This document shows positions 15,914 to 23,587 of a DNA stretch of 64,000 nt, piece after piece. The position numbers were made by a program, and so were the translations under genes. The stretch covers positions 173,971-237,970 of the forward strand of contig JAETRD010000005.1 in NCBI GenBank assembly GCA_021770345.1, in the 5' to 3' direction. The notes under the pieces were generated by a model that saw only the letters and a program-made list of their open reading frames with translations, was not told the origin of the DNA and did not search any database. Positions within the stretch are counted from its first letter, which is position 1, and each line of letters opens with the position of its first letter. The DNA is from Lachnospiraceae bacterium. GTDB taxonomy: Bacteria > Bacillota > Clostridia > Lachnospirales > Lachnospiraceae.

Positions 15914-17443
15914 TCAATAGTAAGAAAACTGTGTGTTGCTTTCGATTTCCATTGTCTTTAAACGCTCGTCCCCCAACACCGACAACCGGTAAAACAGCGG
16001 TTCGGCCCGGTAAGTTATCTCATATTTCATCCTGCCGATGACATAATCTATACGGAAATCCTTTTGGTTCTGCAGAAAACGGACATTCTGCTCCATCACC
16101 CCCATCATGCGATACGCCAGTTGTCTCTGGCTCATAACAAAAATAAACGCTTTCAGATAATCCTGATAGGAGAGTCCTTCCGGACAGCTGACCGCCCGAC
16201 TGTCACCCCCGAAAGCGGCCGACAGGTTCCCAAGCGTCGTCGTCCACTGCCGTGCATCCTTAATCAGTGCAATCCGCTCTCCCAAAAGCAGTGTCCGCAC
16301 ATCCAGCACGCTTTCCATATAAGCCCAGGCCGCAACAATTCCGATCTCAACAACTTTAATTACAGCCGGATTTCCGGTAAAGCCTGCCAGCGCTGCCGCA
16401 GTCCCCTTTACCGACTGCATTTTTCCGGCATCCCCCAGAATATGCGTCACGTTTGCCGCCTCACGCACCAGAAGGAGCTTTCCGACTGCCCTCTCTAAAT
16501 TCGCCCGGTCACTCGCCTGTCCCCCAAGAACATACTCCAATTCATAAGCAAGCGCATGCTCCTCGCTCGGACTTGTAAAATCCGAGAAATATGCATCGAT
16601 GTATTCCGTCACAAGAATTTTGTCATACCACTCTGTCTTTTCTGTCACTGTCCCGGTTCCCACGTTGCATTTCCGCTTCTCTACACAATCCTCCAAAGAT
16701 ATTTCACACCCGGAAAGGTTGTCCGTATTTGTCACCGTTGAAAGCAGCGCATTCTGTTTGAAACGCAGCACAAGTTCGATCGGGCTTTCCATTTCCTCCG
16801 CCGGTTCGGGTGGATTCGTATCGGATTGTTCGGGCGCATTCCCTCCGCCCGGTTCCGAAATTTCTGTTTCGTCCTGTGTCCGGCCCTCTTCACCTGCTTC
16901 ATCCTCAGCGGCTCTCCGCGCCTCGTCAAGGGCATTCTGCGCGTTCTGTATCGTGTCCTCCTTTGAACCGCTCTCCTCCACCGCTGCATTCTCCCTGTAT
17001 TTCTCATAGAGTTTTTTTGCAGCTGCCTGCGGCAGATGCTCCCGCATATAACCTGCAACACACTTCATGAATACGGTTCCGTCCCCGTCCGTCAACACCT
17101 GATAGGACACCGGGCGCACATCCGAAAGCCCCAGCGCCAGAATGTTCGCTCCGTCCCCATCCCTCTCCGAATTTCCGCGGATCCGACTGCACAGTCTGCG
17201 GTTTACTTTTTCCATGGAAAATTCTCCGCCGCCGTATGCAGCGTCAAGCCCCAGCAGCCGGTATTCCTTCCACAGCACCGGCTGATACTCCGCACATACG
17301 GATTCCAGACAGAGGATGGACTTCCGCTCTGCCAGCACGGCAAGGCTCTGCAGCCTTGCCAGCTCCAGCAGTGCAAACAGAAATGAAGCGACAAGCATAA
17401 ACGCCAGCGCAGAAAATACTGTCATACTTCCCTTTTGTCTCAT
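15914..17443 (-). CDS. DUF5702 protein, TadG-like pseudopilin
   Basis: A 509-residue protein with a short basic N-terminus and one membrane helix (MRQKGSMTVFSALAFMLVASF, about residues 6-30), followed by a large extracellular part. I recognise the DUF5702 pattern found in Clostridia Tad operons, where it takes the place of TadG. A Glu/Pro-rich low-complexity segment at about residues 165-220 splits two folded regions. The ATG at 17443 overlaps the stop of the Flp pilin gene (ATGA), so translation is coupled. The C-terminus IDYVIGRMKYEITYRAEPLFYRL is conserved-looking. Role: surface or pilus-tip component, by position. Confidence 0.8.
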   Translation of the reverse strand: MRQKGSMTVFSALAFMLVASFLFALLELARLQSLAVLAERKSILCLESVCAEYQPVLWKEYRLLGLDAAYGGGEFSMEKVNRRLCSRIRGNSERDGDGANILALGLSDVRPVSYQVLTDGDGTVFMKCVAGYMREHLPQAAAKKLYEKYRENAAVEESGSKEDTIQNAQNALDEARRAAEDEAGEEGRTQDETEISEPGGGNAPEQSDTNPPEPAEEMESPIELVLRFKQNALLSTVTNTDNLSGCEISLEDCVEKRKCNVGTGTVTEKTEWYDKILVTEYIDAYFSDFTSPSEEHALAYELEYVLGGQASDRANLERAVGKLLLVREAANVTHILGDAGKMQSVKGTAAALAGFTGNPAVIKVVEIGIVAAWAYMESVLDVRTLLLGERIALIKDARQWTTTLGNLSAAFGGDSRAVSCPEGLSYQDYLKAFIFVMSQRQLAYRMMGVMEQNVRFLQNQKDFRIDYVIGRMKYEITYRAEPLFYRLSVLGDERLKTMEIESNTQFSYY

Positions 17444-17613
17444 CCCTGCACCTTTTTGGCATTGCTTGTAATCGTCTTAAAAATATCATTTACCAGATTC
17501 GTCAACTGCTTCTTGAAAATAAGCACCAGGCCAATCAGCACTACCAGAATCAGAATCATCTCAACAACTCCGACTCCGTCTTCTTCCGTCAAAAATTCTT
17601 TGATTCCTCTCAT
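17440..17613 (-). CDS. Flp1-type IVb pilin, major pilus subunit
   Basis: A 57-residue prepilin. Leader MRGIKEFLTEEDG ends in Gly13, followed by VGVVEMILILVVLIGLVLIF: glutamate at +5 of the mature protein and a hydrophobic helix, exactly the Flp prepilin pattern (usually G/xxxxEY; here Met replaces Tyr). The short amphipathic tail KKQLTNLVNDIFKTITSNA is typical of Flp1 pilins of Firmicutes. GGAGG lies 5 bases before the ATG at 17613. The stop overlaps the next gene. It lies between tadC and the DUF5702 gene. This is the fibre subunit processed by one of the two prepilin peptidases of the operon. Confidence 0.9.
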   Translation of the reverse strand: MRGIKEFLTEEDGVGVVEMILILVVLIGLVLIFKKQLTNLVNDIFKTITSNAKKVQG

Positions 17614-17652
17614 ACTTTCCTCCCATTCCGCCGCTTCCGCGGCTGCAGCAAA

Positions 17653-18873
17653 TTAAAATTGAAATGTTGCGATTGCGGGAACAGCCAGGATCACAATGAC
17701 AATCCCCAGCATCAGAAGCATCGGCACCAATAGCTTTGTGGACGCTTCCTCCCCGTATTTTTTAGCGGTGCGTTTGCGCTCCTCAAAAGAATTTTCCGCT
17801 TCTGCTTCAAGCATACAGGCCAAACCGGAACCGCCCTTTCTGAGATTTTGCGCCAATATATTAGAAAACCTGCGGTAGCACCTCACTCCACAGCGATTTC
17901 CAAATTCCTCATAAGCCCTCTGTTCTCCGACGCCGCTCTCTATCTCATGGCAGGCGATCAGCATCTCCTCGTAGGCAGGCATCTTCTTCCATTTTCCCGT
18001 CCCGCATTTCGTTTCATAGACAGATACGATCTTCTTCCATGCGCCCAGCGGTGTCATCCCCGCCCCCAGCAGCAGCGCCATTTTGCTCACAATTTCCGGA
18101 TACTCCGATTCCAGCAGGTTCATCCTCTTTTTTTCATGCTCTCTTTGACGGCTCCTTTCCAGCACAGGCAGCAGGGCTGTCAGCATCAATCCAAACAGCA
18201 GGATTTCTCCTGCGGTATTGCTCCGCTCTTCCCGCCAGGTCAGCGCATACGCTCCCACTTTCTCCGGCAATATGAGGTATTTTGCTCCGGTCTCTTCCGA
18301 GCGGCGCAGCACCTCCTTCCGGACCTGTGCGAGCAGTTCGGTTTTATCGTCCGCCACGGTCGGAAATACGCGAAACGCGATCTCCTCCCAGACAACGGAA
18401 TCCCCGCACTGCAACTCCACCTCGGCATTTACCGCTACCCCTTCCCCCGGAATCTCCGTTCCGATTACATTGCCGTCATAGTCCATCAATTCATAATTAT
18501 CAAAATTCCATTCGGCAAGAACCCTCCCTTCCTGATAGCTGCCGCGGATACACACTGCGCCCCGAATACATTCGGCAGACTCGTTTTCTCCCGGAAATTC
18601 ATTTCGTATTTCTTCTCCGGCCGCCCTAAGAAACACCTCCTCCTCGTCTTTCCTCAGCTTCTGTTCCGGCACTGTTACCGTATACGAAAAATTCCCCAGT
18701 TTTCCCGTTGAAAATGTCAGATATGCCTGATAATCTCCGCCGCCGTTTTCGTTTCTCTCCAGCCGGCTTCCGTTCACAAGACACGATTCCTCTCTCTCCG
18801 CAAAAAAAGCAATCCCCGCAAGCAGCGCGGATGCCGACAGCACCCACAGCATCTTTTTTCGCTCTCCTGTCAT
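17653..18873 (-). CDS. tadC: Tad platform protein TadC with extra exported domain
   Basis: A 406-residue inner membrane protein. The C-terminal half (about residues 235-400) is a T2SSF/GspF domain: SEYPEIVSKMALLLGAGMTPLGAWKKIV, CHEIESGVGEQRAYEEFGNRC, LAQNLRKGGSGLACMLEAEA and a final membrane helix ending in ATFQF. TadC and TadB form the platform that couples the ATPase to pilin assembly. Unusual is the N-terminal part: a membrane helix (about 9-25), then some 190 residues predicted outside the membrane before the next helix (about 218-238). Canonical TadC has membrane segments there. ATG at 18873 has SD GGAGGGGG. It follows tadB by 12 bases. Confidence 0.85.
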   Translation of the reverse strand: MTGERKKMLWVLSASALLAGIAFFAEREESCLVNGSRLERNENGGGDYQAYLTFSTGKLGNFSYTVTVPEQKLRKDEEEVFLRAAGEEIRNEFPGENESAECIRGAVCIRGSYQEGRVLAEWNFDNYELMDYDGNVIGTEIPGEGVAVNAEVELQCGDSVVWEEIAFRVFPTVADDKTELLAQVRKEVLRRSEETGAKYLILPEKVGAYALTWREERSNTAGEILLFGLMLTALLPVLERSRQREHEKKRMNLLESEYPEIVSKMALLLGAGMTPLGAWKKIVSVYETKCGTGKWKKMPAYEEMLIACHEIESGVGEQRAYEEFGNRCGVRCYRRFSNILAQNLRKGGSGLACMLEAEAENSFEERKRTAKKYGEEASTKLLVPMLLMLGIVIVILAVPAIATFQF

Positions 18874-18885
18874 AGATCCCCCTCC

Positions 18886-19623
18886 CTACACATGAATATC
18901 CAGAATGCGTTCCGAGAGTTTCAACGCGGCAAAATATCCCAGCAGGGCGCCGCTCATTACCAGAATGCCGACCGGATTTCCGTAAAGCGGATCCAGAAAA
19001 TCCCCGGAAGTGAAATTCAGATAGGCAAGCATAAACAGCGGCATTCCGTTCATAATCCTCCCCTCCAGTCTTTTGCCCGCCAGCACGGACGCTATCTCCC
19101 GCTCCACCTCCACACTTTCCGTCAGCTTCCAGACCGTGTTTCGAATAATTCCGGGAAAATCTCCGCCGCTGCGCTTTGCAAACGCAAAAATCTCCGCAAA
19201 ACTCTCGATTTCCGCACATCCGCTTCTGCCTGCAAACTCCTCCAAGACGCGCTCAATCGGTTCATTCATCCCGACGGCCGCATTCATCTGTCGAAGTTCC
19301 AATACCATGCAGGCGTCCTCCCCCCGCAGCTTTTGTACCTCCCTCTGCGCTTCCTTCCATGCATTTTCCATGGAATATCCGGCCAGCAGCGCCGCGGAAA
19401 CCGCCTGCATTGCATCCGCAAATTCCGACAGCAGCTGTTCCTTTCGCGCACAAAGCCTTCTCTTTCGAAAATCTCCGGTATAGATAAAACATATAAAAGG
19501 CAACAAAAACATCCCGTACACCGAGCGGTAAAACAACCATGCAAACACCGCACTGAGTGCAGCGGCAGTCAGCAGACATTGCACACATTCTTTTGCGCTT
19601 AAGCGGTATCTGTCATAATCCAT
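18886..19623 (-). CDS. tadB: Tad platform protein TadB
   Basis: A 245-residue membrane protein with a T2SSF domain. Two N-terminal hydrophobic segments (about residues 15-50) are followed by the soluble helical core (LLSEFADAMQAVSAALLAGYSMENAWKEA, EIFAFAKRSGGDFPGIIRNTV) and C-terminal helices (about 180-240). It pairs with TadC around the TadA hexamer. Start at 19623 is preceded by a GGGGGAGAGGG purine run; the frame extends 8 codons further without SD. The coding region overlaps the end of tadA by 11 bases, so translation is coupled. Confidence 0.9.
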   Translation of the reverse strand: MDYDRYRLSAKECVQCLLTAAALSAVFAWLFYRSVYGMFLLPFICFIYTGDFRKRRLCARKEQLLSEFADAMQAVSAALLAGYSMENAWKEAQREVQKLRGEDACMVLELRQMNAAVGMNEPIERVLEEFAGRSGCAEIESFAEIFAFAKRSGGDFPGIIRNTVWKLTESVEVEREIASVLAGKRLEGRIMNGMPLFMLAYLNFTSGDFLDPLYGNPVGILVMSGALLGYFAALKLSERILDIHV

Positions 19624-20854
19624 CCCTCTCCCCCTCTGCCAGATCAAATCCTGCTCTGCAGCATTTTTCCCGCGCCCGAAGCGTCCCTACACGCACCAGC
19701 CCTCCCTGTACACAATCGGATTCCCCCGGCACCTCCTCAAAACGAAACAGCTCCTGCCACTGAATTTCTCCTTCCAGAAGCCCGGTGATTTCCGCGATTG
19801 TCAAAACTTTTCTTGTCTTATCCCGCAGACGGCCGAGATGTATCAGAATATCAATTCCCGATGCAATCTGGCTTCGTATCGCTTGCAACGGAAGCTCTAC
19901 CCCCATGAGCACCATTGTCTCAAGGCGGCTCAACATATCTTTGCACGAATTTGCATGACCCGTAGACAAACTCCCGTCATGCCCCGTATTCATCGCCTGC
20001 AGCATATCCAGTGCTTCCGCCCCGCGGCATTCCCCCACAATAATCCGTTCCGGTCTCATACGCAGTGCCGTCCGGATCAAATCCCGGATGGCAATCGGCG
20101 CAACCCCCTCCATATTTGCATTTCTCGTCTCAAGACGGACGAGATTAGGCTTGTCCCAAAGCTGCAGCTCCGCCGCATCTTCAATCGTAATAATCCTCTC
20201 TTCTCTCGGAATATACTGGGATAGCGCATTTAAAAATGTAGTTTTCCCCGATCCGGTTCCACCCGAGATAAAAATGTTATACCCCGAACAGACCAGAATC
20301 CGCAGTAATTCGGCCGCTTCCTCCGTGAGTGCTCCCATTGCAATCAAATCCGTCATCTCGAGCGGATTTTTCGGAAACTTTCGGATGGAAATTGCCGCGC
20401 CGTCAAGTGCAACCGGCTCCAGGACGATATTGACTCTCGAACCGTCGGCCAGTCTTGCATCCACAATAGGAGACGCTTCGTTTACTACCCGGTTGCAGAA
20501 TCCTGCGATCTGCTGTATCACATCCTCCAGTTTTTCCTTTGAAGAAAAACGCTTTGGGAATTCATAAAGACGTCCCTGCTTCTCATAAAAGATATGATCG
20601 GCTCCGTTTACCATGATCTCCGTAACCGTTTCATCCTCGATAAGTTCCTGCAGTACATCCAGCTTGCGCATCGAGTGGAACAGCTGCTGTTCTATCTCGC
20701 TGCGCTCCTTAAGCGTCAGAAAGTGTTCCCGTGCAAACCGCCCCGCATACTCCTCGATCAGCCGATAAACCTCCTCATCCTCCACCCCCTTTGTCAGATC
20801 CAGCTCCTCTAAAATTCGCCTCCGCAGCCCGTCTATCTCCTCCTCCTTTCTCAC
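19613..20854 (-). CDS. tadA: Tad/Flp pilus motor ATPase TadA (CpaF)
   Basis: A 413-residue secretion ATPase of the CpaF/VirB11 type that powers pilus extension, and in Tad systems also retraction. Motifs: N-terminal domain with VTEIMVNGADHIFYE, Walker A ISGGTGSGKTTFLNAL, Asp box ERIITIEDAAELQL, Walker B RPERIIVGECRGAEALDML and His box GHDGSLSTGHANS. Start is GTG at 20854, overlapping the tadZ stop (GTGA), with GGAGGT 5 bases upstream. Length and order are typical. No substitution in catalytic residues was seen. Confidence 0.95.
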   Translation of the reverse strand: MRKEEEIDGLRRRILEELDLTKGVEDEEVYRLIEEYAGRFAREHFLTLKERSEIEQQLFHSMRKLDVLQELIEDETVTEIMVNGADHIFYEKQGRLYEFPKRFSSKEKLEDVIQQIAGFCNRVVNEASPIVDARLADGSRVNIVLEPVALDGAAISIRKFPKNPLEMTDLIAMGALTEEAAELLRILVCSGYNIFISGGTGSGKTTFLNALSQYIPREERIITIEDAAELQLWDKPNLVRLETRNANMEGVAPIAIRDLIRTALRMRPERIIVGECRGAEALDMLQAMNTGHDGSLSTGHANSCKDMLSRLETMVLMGVELPLQAIRSQIASGIDILIHLGRLRDKTRKVLTIAEITGLLEGEIQWQELFRFEEVPGESDCVQGGLVRVGTLRAREKCCRAGFDLAEGERDGL

Positions 20855-21879
20855 CTTTCACCTCCTGCCATATAGTTCCGCACATAATCGCCGAATTCAC
20901 TCCACTCCAGCTGTCTTAGCGCATCCGTTCCTGCCCGGATATGCTTTGCCGAAAACGGCAGACTCACAACATGAATCCGTTCCTCAAGCTCTTTTGTCCC
21001 TCTCTTTAAATAGTCCAGAAAACGGCTCGTCTGCGCCTCATAGTAAAACCCGTTTTTTGTGAGGCAGTATATGCCGGTGCACTGTCTCGCCATATCCGCA
21101 AGCCGGTATACCGCCTCCCCGAAATCAAATACGACCGTGTCAAAATCGGTCTTTTCATCTACGAATTGAAGCAGCTCCGTATACTCTTCCGGCGAAAAAT
21201 CATGAATGTTATCCGGATTCGCAAAAGGCGGTATATAGTGAACACGTCCGGCCTCATACACGCTTTTTAAAAAGGCCCGCTGCTCGAGCCGCCGGTTTCT
21301 AAGGCGCAACACGATATCTCCCAGGTCATATTCCCCCTGTATTCCAAACACCTCAAGAAATCCCGCCCGCGTCGTTAAGTTGACATAAAGTACTCGACGC
21401 GTCTCCGCCAGCCGTGCGCAGAATATCATGGAAAACGGTACCTGCATTTCATGTCCGATCGGTGAACAGACACCGATCACTTCCATGTGCGCACAGGCGG
21501 GCAGCGCTCCCGCCGCAATTCCTCCCGCGGCCTTAATCTCGTGAATAATCGCCTCTGCCGGCTGATAGCGAAACACATCCCCGCAGCCCGCCTCCTGCAA
21601 ACTGCAGAATCCTCCGTCCCCGCCAGCCTTTTGGGGCGGTGACTCACACAGGCGCAGTCCCCGCATTCCGCGCTTTACTGCGGTATCTATCACACCGTCA
21701 AATCCTTTTCCGAACAACACGGCATCAAACGTTCGATCCTTTGTATACGCCGTGAACAATTCAGGCTCGGAAAATGCATGTACCCGCATTTCCTGCGCCT
21801 GGTGTTCTATGAGATAAGCAACGAGCCGCTCCCGATATCCGTCCTCGGTATCACAGATTGCCACGTTGATTTTAGCCAA
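20851..21879 (-). CDS. tadZ: TadZ/CpaE-like pilus localisation protein with degenerate P-loop
   Basis: A 342-residue soluble protein. The N-terminal 110 residues look like a receiver fold (INVAICDTEDGYRERLVAYL, FDAVLFGKGF) without the phosphoacceptor Asp. The rest resembles a MinD/ParA-type ATPase, but where Walker A should be it reads VIGVCSPIGHEMQVPFSMIF, lacking the GK[ST] core. TadZ proteins guide Tad machines to sites in the cell and some family members are atypical at this motif; loss of the lysine suggests weak or no ATP hydrolysis. Start is TTG at 21879, with GGAGG 7 bases upstream inside the end of tadV. The stop overlaps tadA. Confidence 0.82.
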   Translation of the reverse strand: MAKINVAICDTEDGYRERLVAYLIEHQAQEMRVHAFSEPELFTAYTKDRTFDAVLFGKGFDGVIDTAVKRGMRGLRLCESPPQKAGGDGGFCSLQEAGCGDVFRYQPAEAIIHEIKAAGGIAAGALPACAHMEVIGVCSPIGHEMQVPFSMIFCARLAETRRVLYVNLTTRAGFLEVFGIQGEYDLGDIVLRLRNRRLEQRAFLKSVYEAGRVHYIPPFANPDNIHDFSPEEYTELLQFVDEKTDFDTVVFDFGEAVYRLADMARQCTGIYCLTKNGFYYEAQTSRFLDYLKRGTKELEERIHVVSLPFSAKHIRAGTDALRQLEWSEFGDYVRNYMAGGER

Positions 21880-22312
21880 CCCTCCACCTCCAAATCACAA
21901 TAAAATATGCAGTTAAAATTGATACTGAAAAATGTAACAGAGTTTTTTGTTTTCCGAAGATCCCTGTGATCCCCTTCTGTCGGACCATCTTAACGATTCC
22001 GACGACACACGCCACAAGAAAAGACGTGATCATCAGTTCCGCTAACTGTTCTGTTGTCAGAAAAGCTCCCGCCACGGAAAACAATTTGATGTCGCCTGCA
22101 CCAAGTGCACGCAATTGAAAAAACAGAAATAAAAAGATAACCGGAATAGAAATATTCAACAGAAAATGGGTGATCCCCGCATATCCTTCCGCCATCAGGC
22201 GGAGTGCAAATCCCCAAAGAAGTCCGGAGGCAATCAGCCGGTTACTGATTCGCATCTCCAGAAAGTCTGTCACTACCGCCATCACAAGAAATGTCAGCAG
22301 CGTCAGTGCCAT
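21872..22312 (-). CDS. tadV: A24 prepilin peptidase TadV/CpaA, first gene of the Tad operon
   Basis: A 146-residue polytopic membrane protease with the two catalytic aspartates in VVTDFLEMRISNRL and LGAGDIKLFSVAGA, the classic CpaA/TadV pattern. It processes the Flp prepilin. About five hydrophobic helices cover the chain. The first gene under the promoter at 22356-22384. Its last codons (Trp-Arg-Trp-Arg) double as the SD region of tadZ, with an 8-base overlap. It is one of two such enzymes in this operon. Confidence 0.9.
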   Translation of the reverse strand: MALTLLTFLVMAVVTDFLEMRISNRLIASGLLWGFALRLMAEGYAGITHFLLNISIPVIFLFLFFQLRALGAGDIKLFSVAGAFLTTEQLAELMITSFLVACVVGIVKMVRQKGITGIFGKQKTLLHFSVSILTAYFIVIWRWRVG

Positions 22313-22355
22313 TCGTTCCCCAATCCATCACCTCTTTCGTTTGTTTGTAAATCGG

Positions 22356-22384
22356 ATTATAGCAACCCCGTTCCGCTTTGTCCA
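22356..22384 (-). promoter_or_regulatory. promoter of the Tad pilus operon
   Basis: Minus-strand TGGACA (22384-22379) and TATAAT (22361-22356), 17 bases apart. It sits between bofA and tadV, about 44 bases above the tadV ATG, so the Tad genes need not depend on bofA transcription. Confidence 0.75.
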
Positions 22385-22395
22385 TCGTAAATTTT

Positions 22396-22668
22396 TCACA
22401 AAAATTGTATGGCCAAAATCCCGTATAAAAGCGCAACGCCGCTGAATCCAAGAACTCCGCTTGTCAAAAGACTTATGTAATTTACTCCAACCGCCAGAGG
22501 AATCCCCTGTGCTGCCAGTATCTCATTGACATACAGAATGCTTATATTTCCCAGTACCATGCGCACAAAAAACCAGAGAACCAGCTGCGCGCGCCGTTTT
22601 AGTGCGCCTATCAGCAAAACCAGTATTAAAGTTCCCGCGATCAGTCCAAATGCCACCGTCTGTTCCAT
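22396..22668 (-). CDS. bofA: BofA family protein (pro-sigmaK processing inhibitor type)
   Basis: A 90-residue membrane protein with about three hydrophobic segments: residues 5-22 (VAFGLIAGTLILVLLIGAL), 30-45 and 62-90. GIPLAVGVNYISLLTSGVLGFSGVALLYG near the C-terminus is the BofA motif with Asn and the Pro-containing loop. In Bacillus BofA holds the SpoIVFB protease inactive during sporulation. SD AGAGGT precedes the ATG at 22668. The neighbouring divergent gene is the yaaL homologue; in Bacillus yaaL and bofA are adjacent and co-directional, so the pairing is kept but the orientation is not. Confidence 0.85.
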   Translation of the reverse strand: MEQTVAFGLIAGTLILVLLIGALKRRAQLVLWFFVRMVLGNISILYVNEILAAQGIPLAVGVNYISLLTSGVLGFSGVALLYGILAIQFL

Positions 22669-22839
22669 TTGATGCCAACCTCTTTTTTTCTATAGCTATG
22701 CCTGCTTTGCACTCGCTATGCATGAAATTTTTTTCCTTTTTTTGCATAGAAAGGGATTTATCTGCTTATACTTGAAATATAGAAAAAACGGACGCTGCCA
22801 TAAATTTAACCGCGGTTTCGAAACAGACAGGGAGGATGT

Positions 22840-23088
22840 ATGTTACGTTTTCTTCAGAGTGAAAAGACGAATGATAAACATTATGCATTACTCATGAATG
22901 ACCTGCACCGGACAGCTCTGGATTTGCAGGATGCTTACCGCAATCTGGAAAACGTAGTTGATCCGGATTTGATCGACTGCTATATCTACGAGCTCAATTC
23001 CGTACAGATGCGCTACAAGTTTCTGCTCACCAGCATCAAAAAATACGAACAGGCAAATTTCGGCACGGAAAGCTCCGCCCTGATTTAA
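22840..23088 (+). CDS. yaaL: YaaL family protein (DUF2508)
   Basis: An 82-residue soluble, helical protein. The pattern DLHRTALDLQDAYRNLENVVDPDLIDCYIYELNSVQMRYKFLL, seen in two blocks, is the DUF2508 signature (YaaL). Function is unknown; in Bacillus it lies beside recR and bofA. Here it is divergent from bofA. GGGAGGATGT provides the SD for the ATG at 22840. A perfect bidirectional terminator follows directly after the stop codon. Upstream, TTGCAT and TATACT are seen at 19-base spacing, a poor promoter candidate. Confidence 0.85.
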   Translation: MLRFLQSEKTNDKHYALLMNDLHRTALDLQDAYRNLENVVDPDLIDCYIYELNSVQMRYKFLLTSIKKYEQANFGTESSALI

Positions 23089-23121
23089 AAAAGAGGATTC
23101 TTATACTAAGAATCCTCTTTT
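23089..23121. terminator. bidirectional terminator between yaaL and fliS
   Basis: A perfect 15-bp stem AAAAGAGGATTCTTA (23089-23103) and TAAGAATCCTCTTTT (23107-23121) with a 3-base loop and T runs on both strands. It overlaps the last codons of fliS, so both convergent genes share it. Confidence 0.92.
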
Positions 23122-23577
23122 GGTATCCATGTTGCGGCAGGTTTCCACCAGTTCGTCACGCCCGTAAGTATACCCGGCATAAACCTGCTGGGCATTCTGC
23201 ATCAGCGGTGCCGATGTGTCGGCCTCCGCCACCTGACAAAACGCGTCATAAAGATTTTGCATCAGATGAACCGCCTGACAAATTTCCTCCTGCGTTCGCT
23301 TATACATCGCCTTTGCCAAAAGATTGCGGCAAAATACATAGATGCTGTATAACTCCCCTGCCAGATCATAAGAAAAATCCAGTGCGTCAATCAGCTCGTC
23401 TAACGTGCGCTGCGCACCGCGGAGCCCGTTTTTATACGCTTCCGAATCCCCCGCTGTCAGCGCTTCCTTTGCATCACCTGCATATGTGAAAAAAATATCA
23501 TACATCACAACAATGAGTCCGCCTTTATTACACTGGCTGATTCTCCGCGTAAAGTCTCCAATCTGCTCCTTCTTCAA
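23101..23577 (-). CDS. fliS: flagellin export chaperone FliS
   Basis: A 158-residue helical chaperone that binds the C-terminus of flagellin and stops it polymerising in the cytoplasm. Pattern: LIVVMYDIFFTYAGDAKEAL, LRGAQRTLDELIDALDFSYDLAGELYSIYVFCRNLLAKA, in pieces, matches FliS, and the LxxMYDxxL-like helix is characteristic. Start is TTG at 23577, with AGGAGG 6 bases upstream, 10 bases below the flagellin stop, so the two are co-transcribed. The C-terminus is somewhat longer than classic FliS (about 130). The stop lies inside the bidirectional terminator. Confidence 0.9.
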   Translation of the reverse strand: MKKEQIGDFTRRISQCNKGGLIVVMYDIFFTYAGDAKEALTAGDSEAYKNGLRGAQRTLDELIDALDFSYDLAGELYSIYVFCRNLLAKAMYKRTQEEICQAVHLMQNLYDAFCQVAEADTSAPLMQNAQQVYAGYTYGRDELVETCRNMDTKRGFLV

Positions 23578-23587
23578 AACAGACCTC

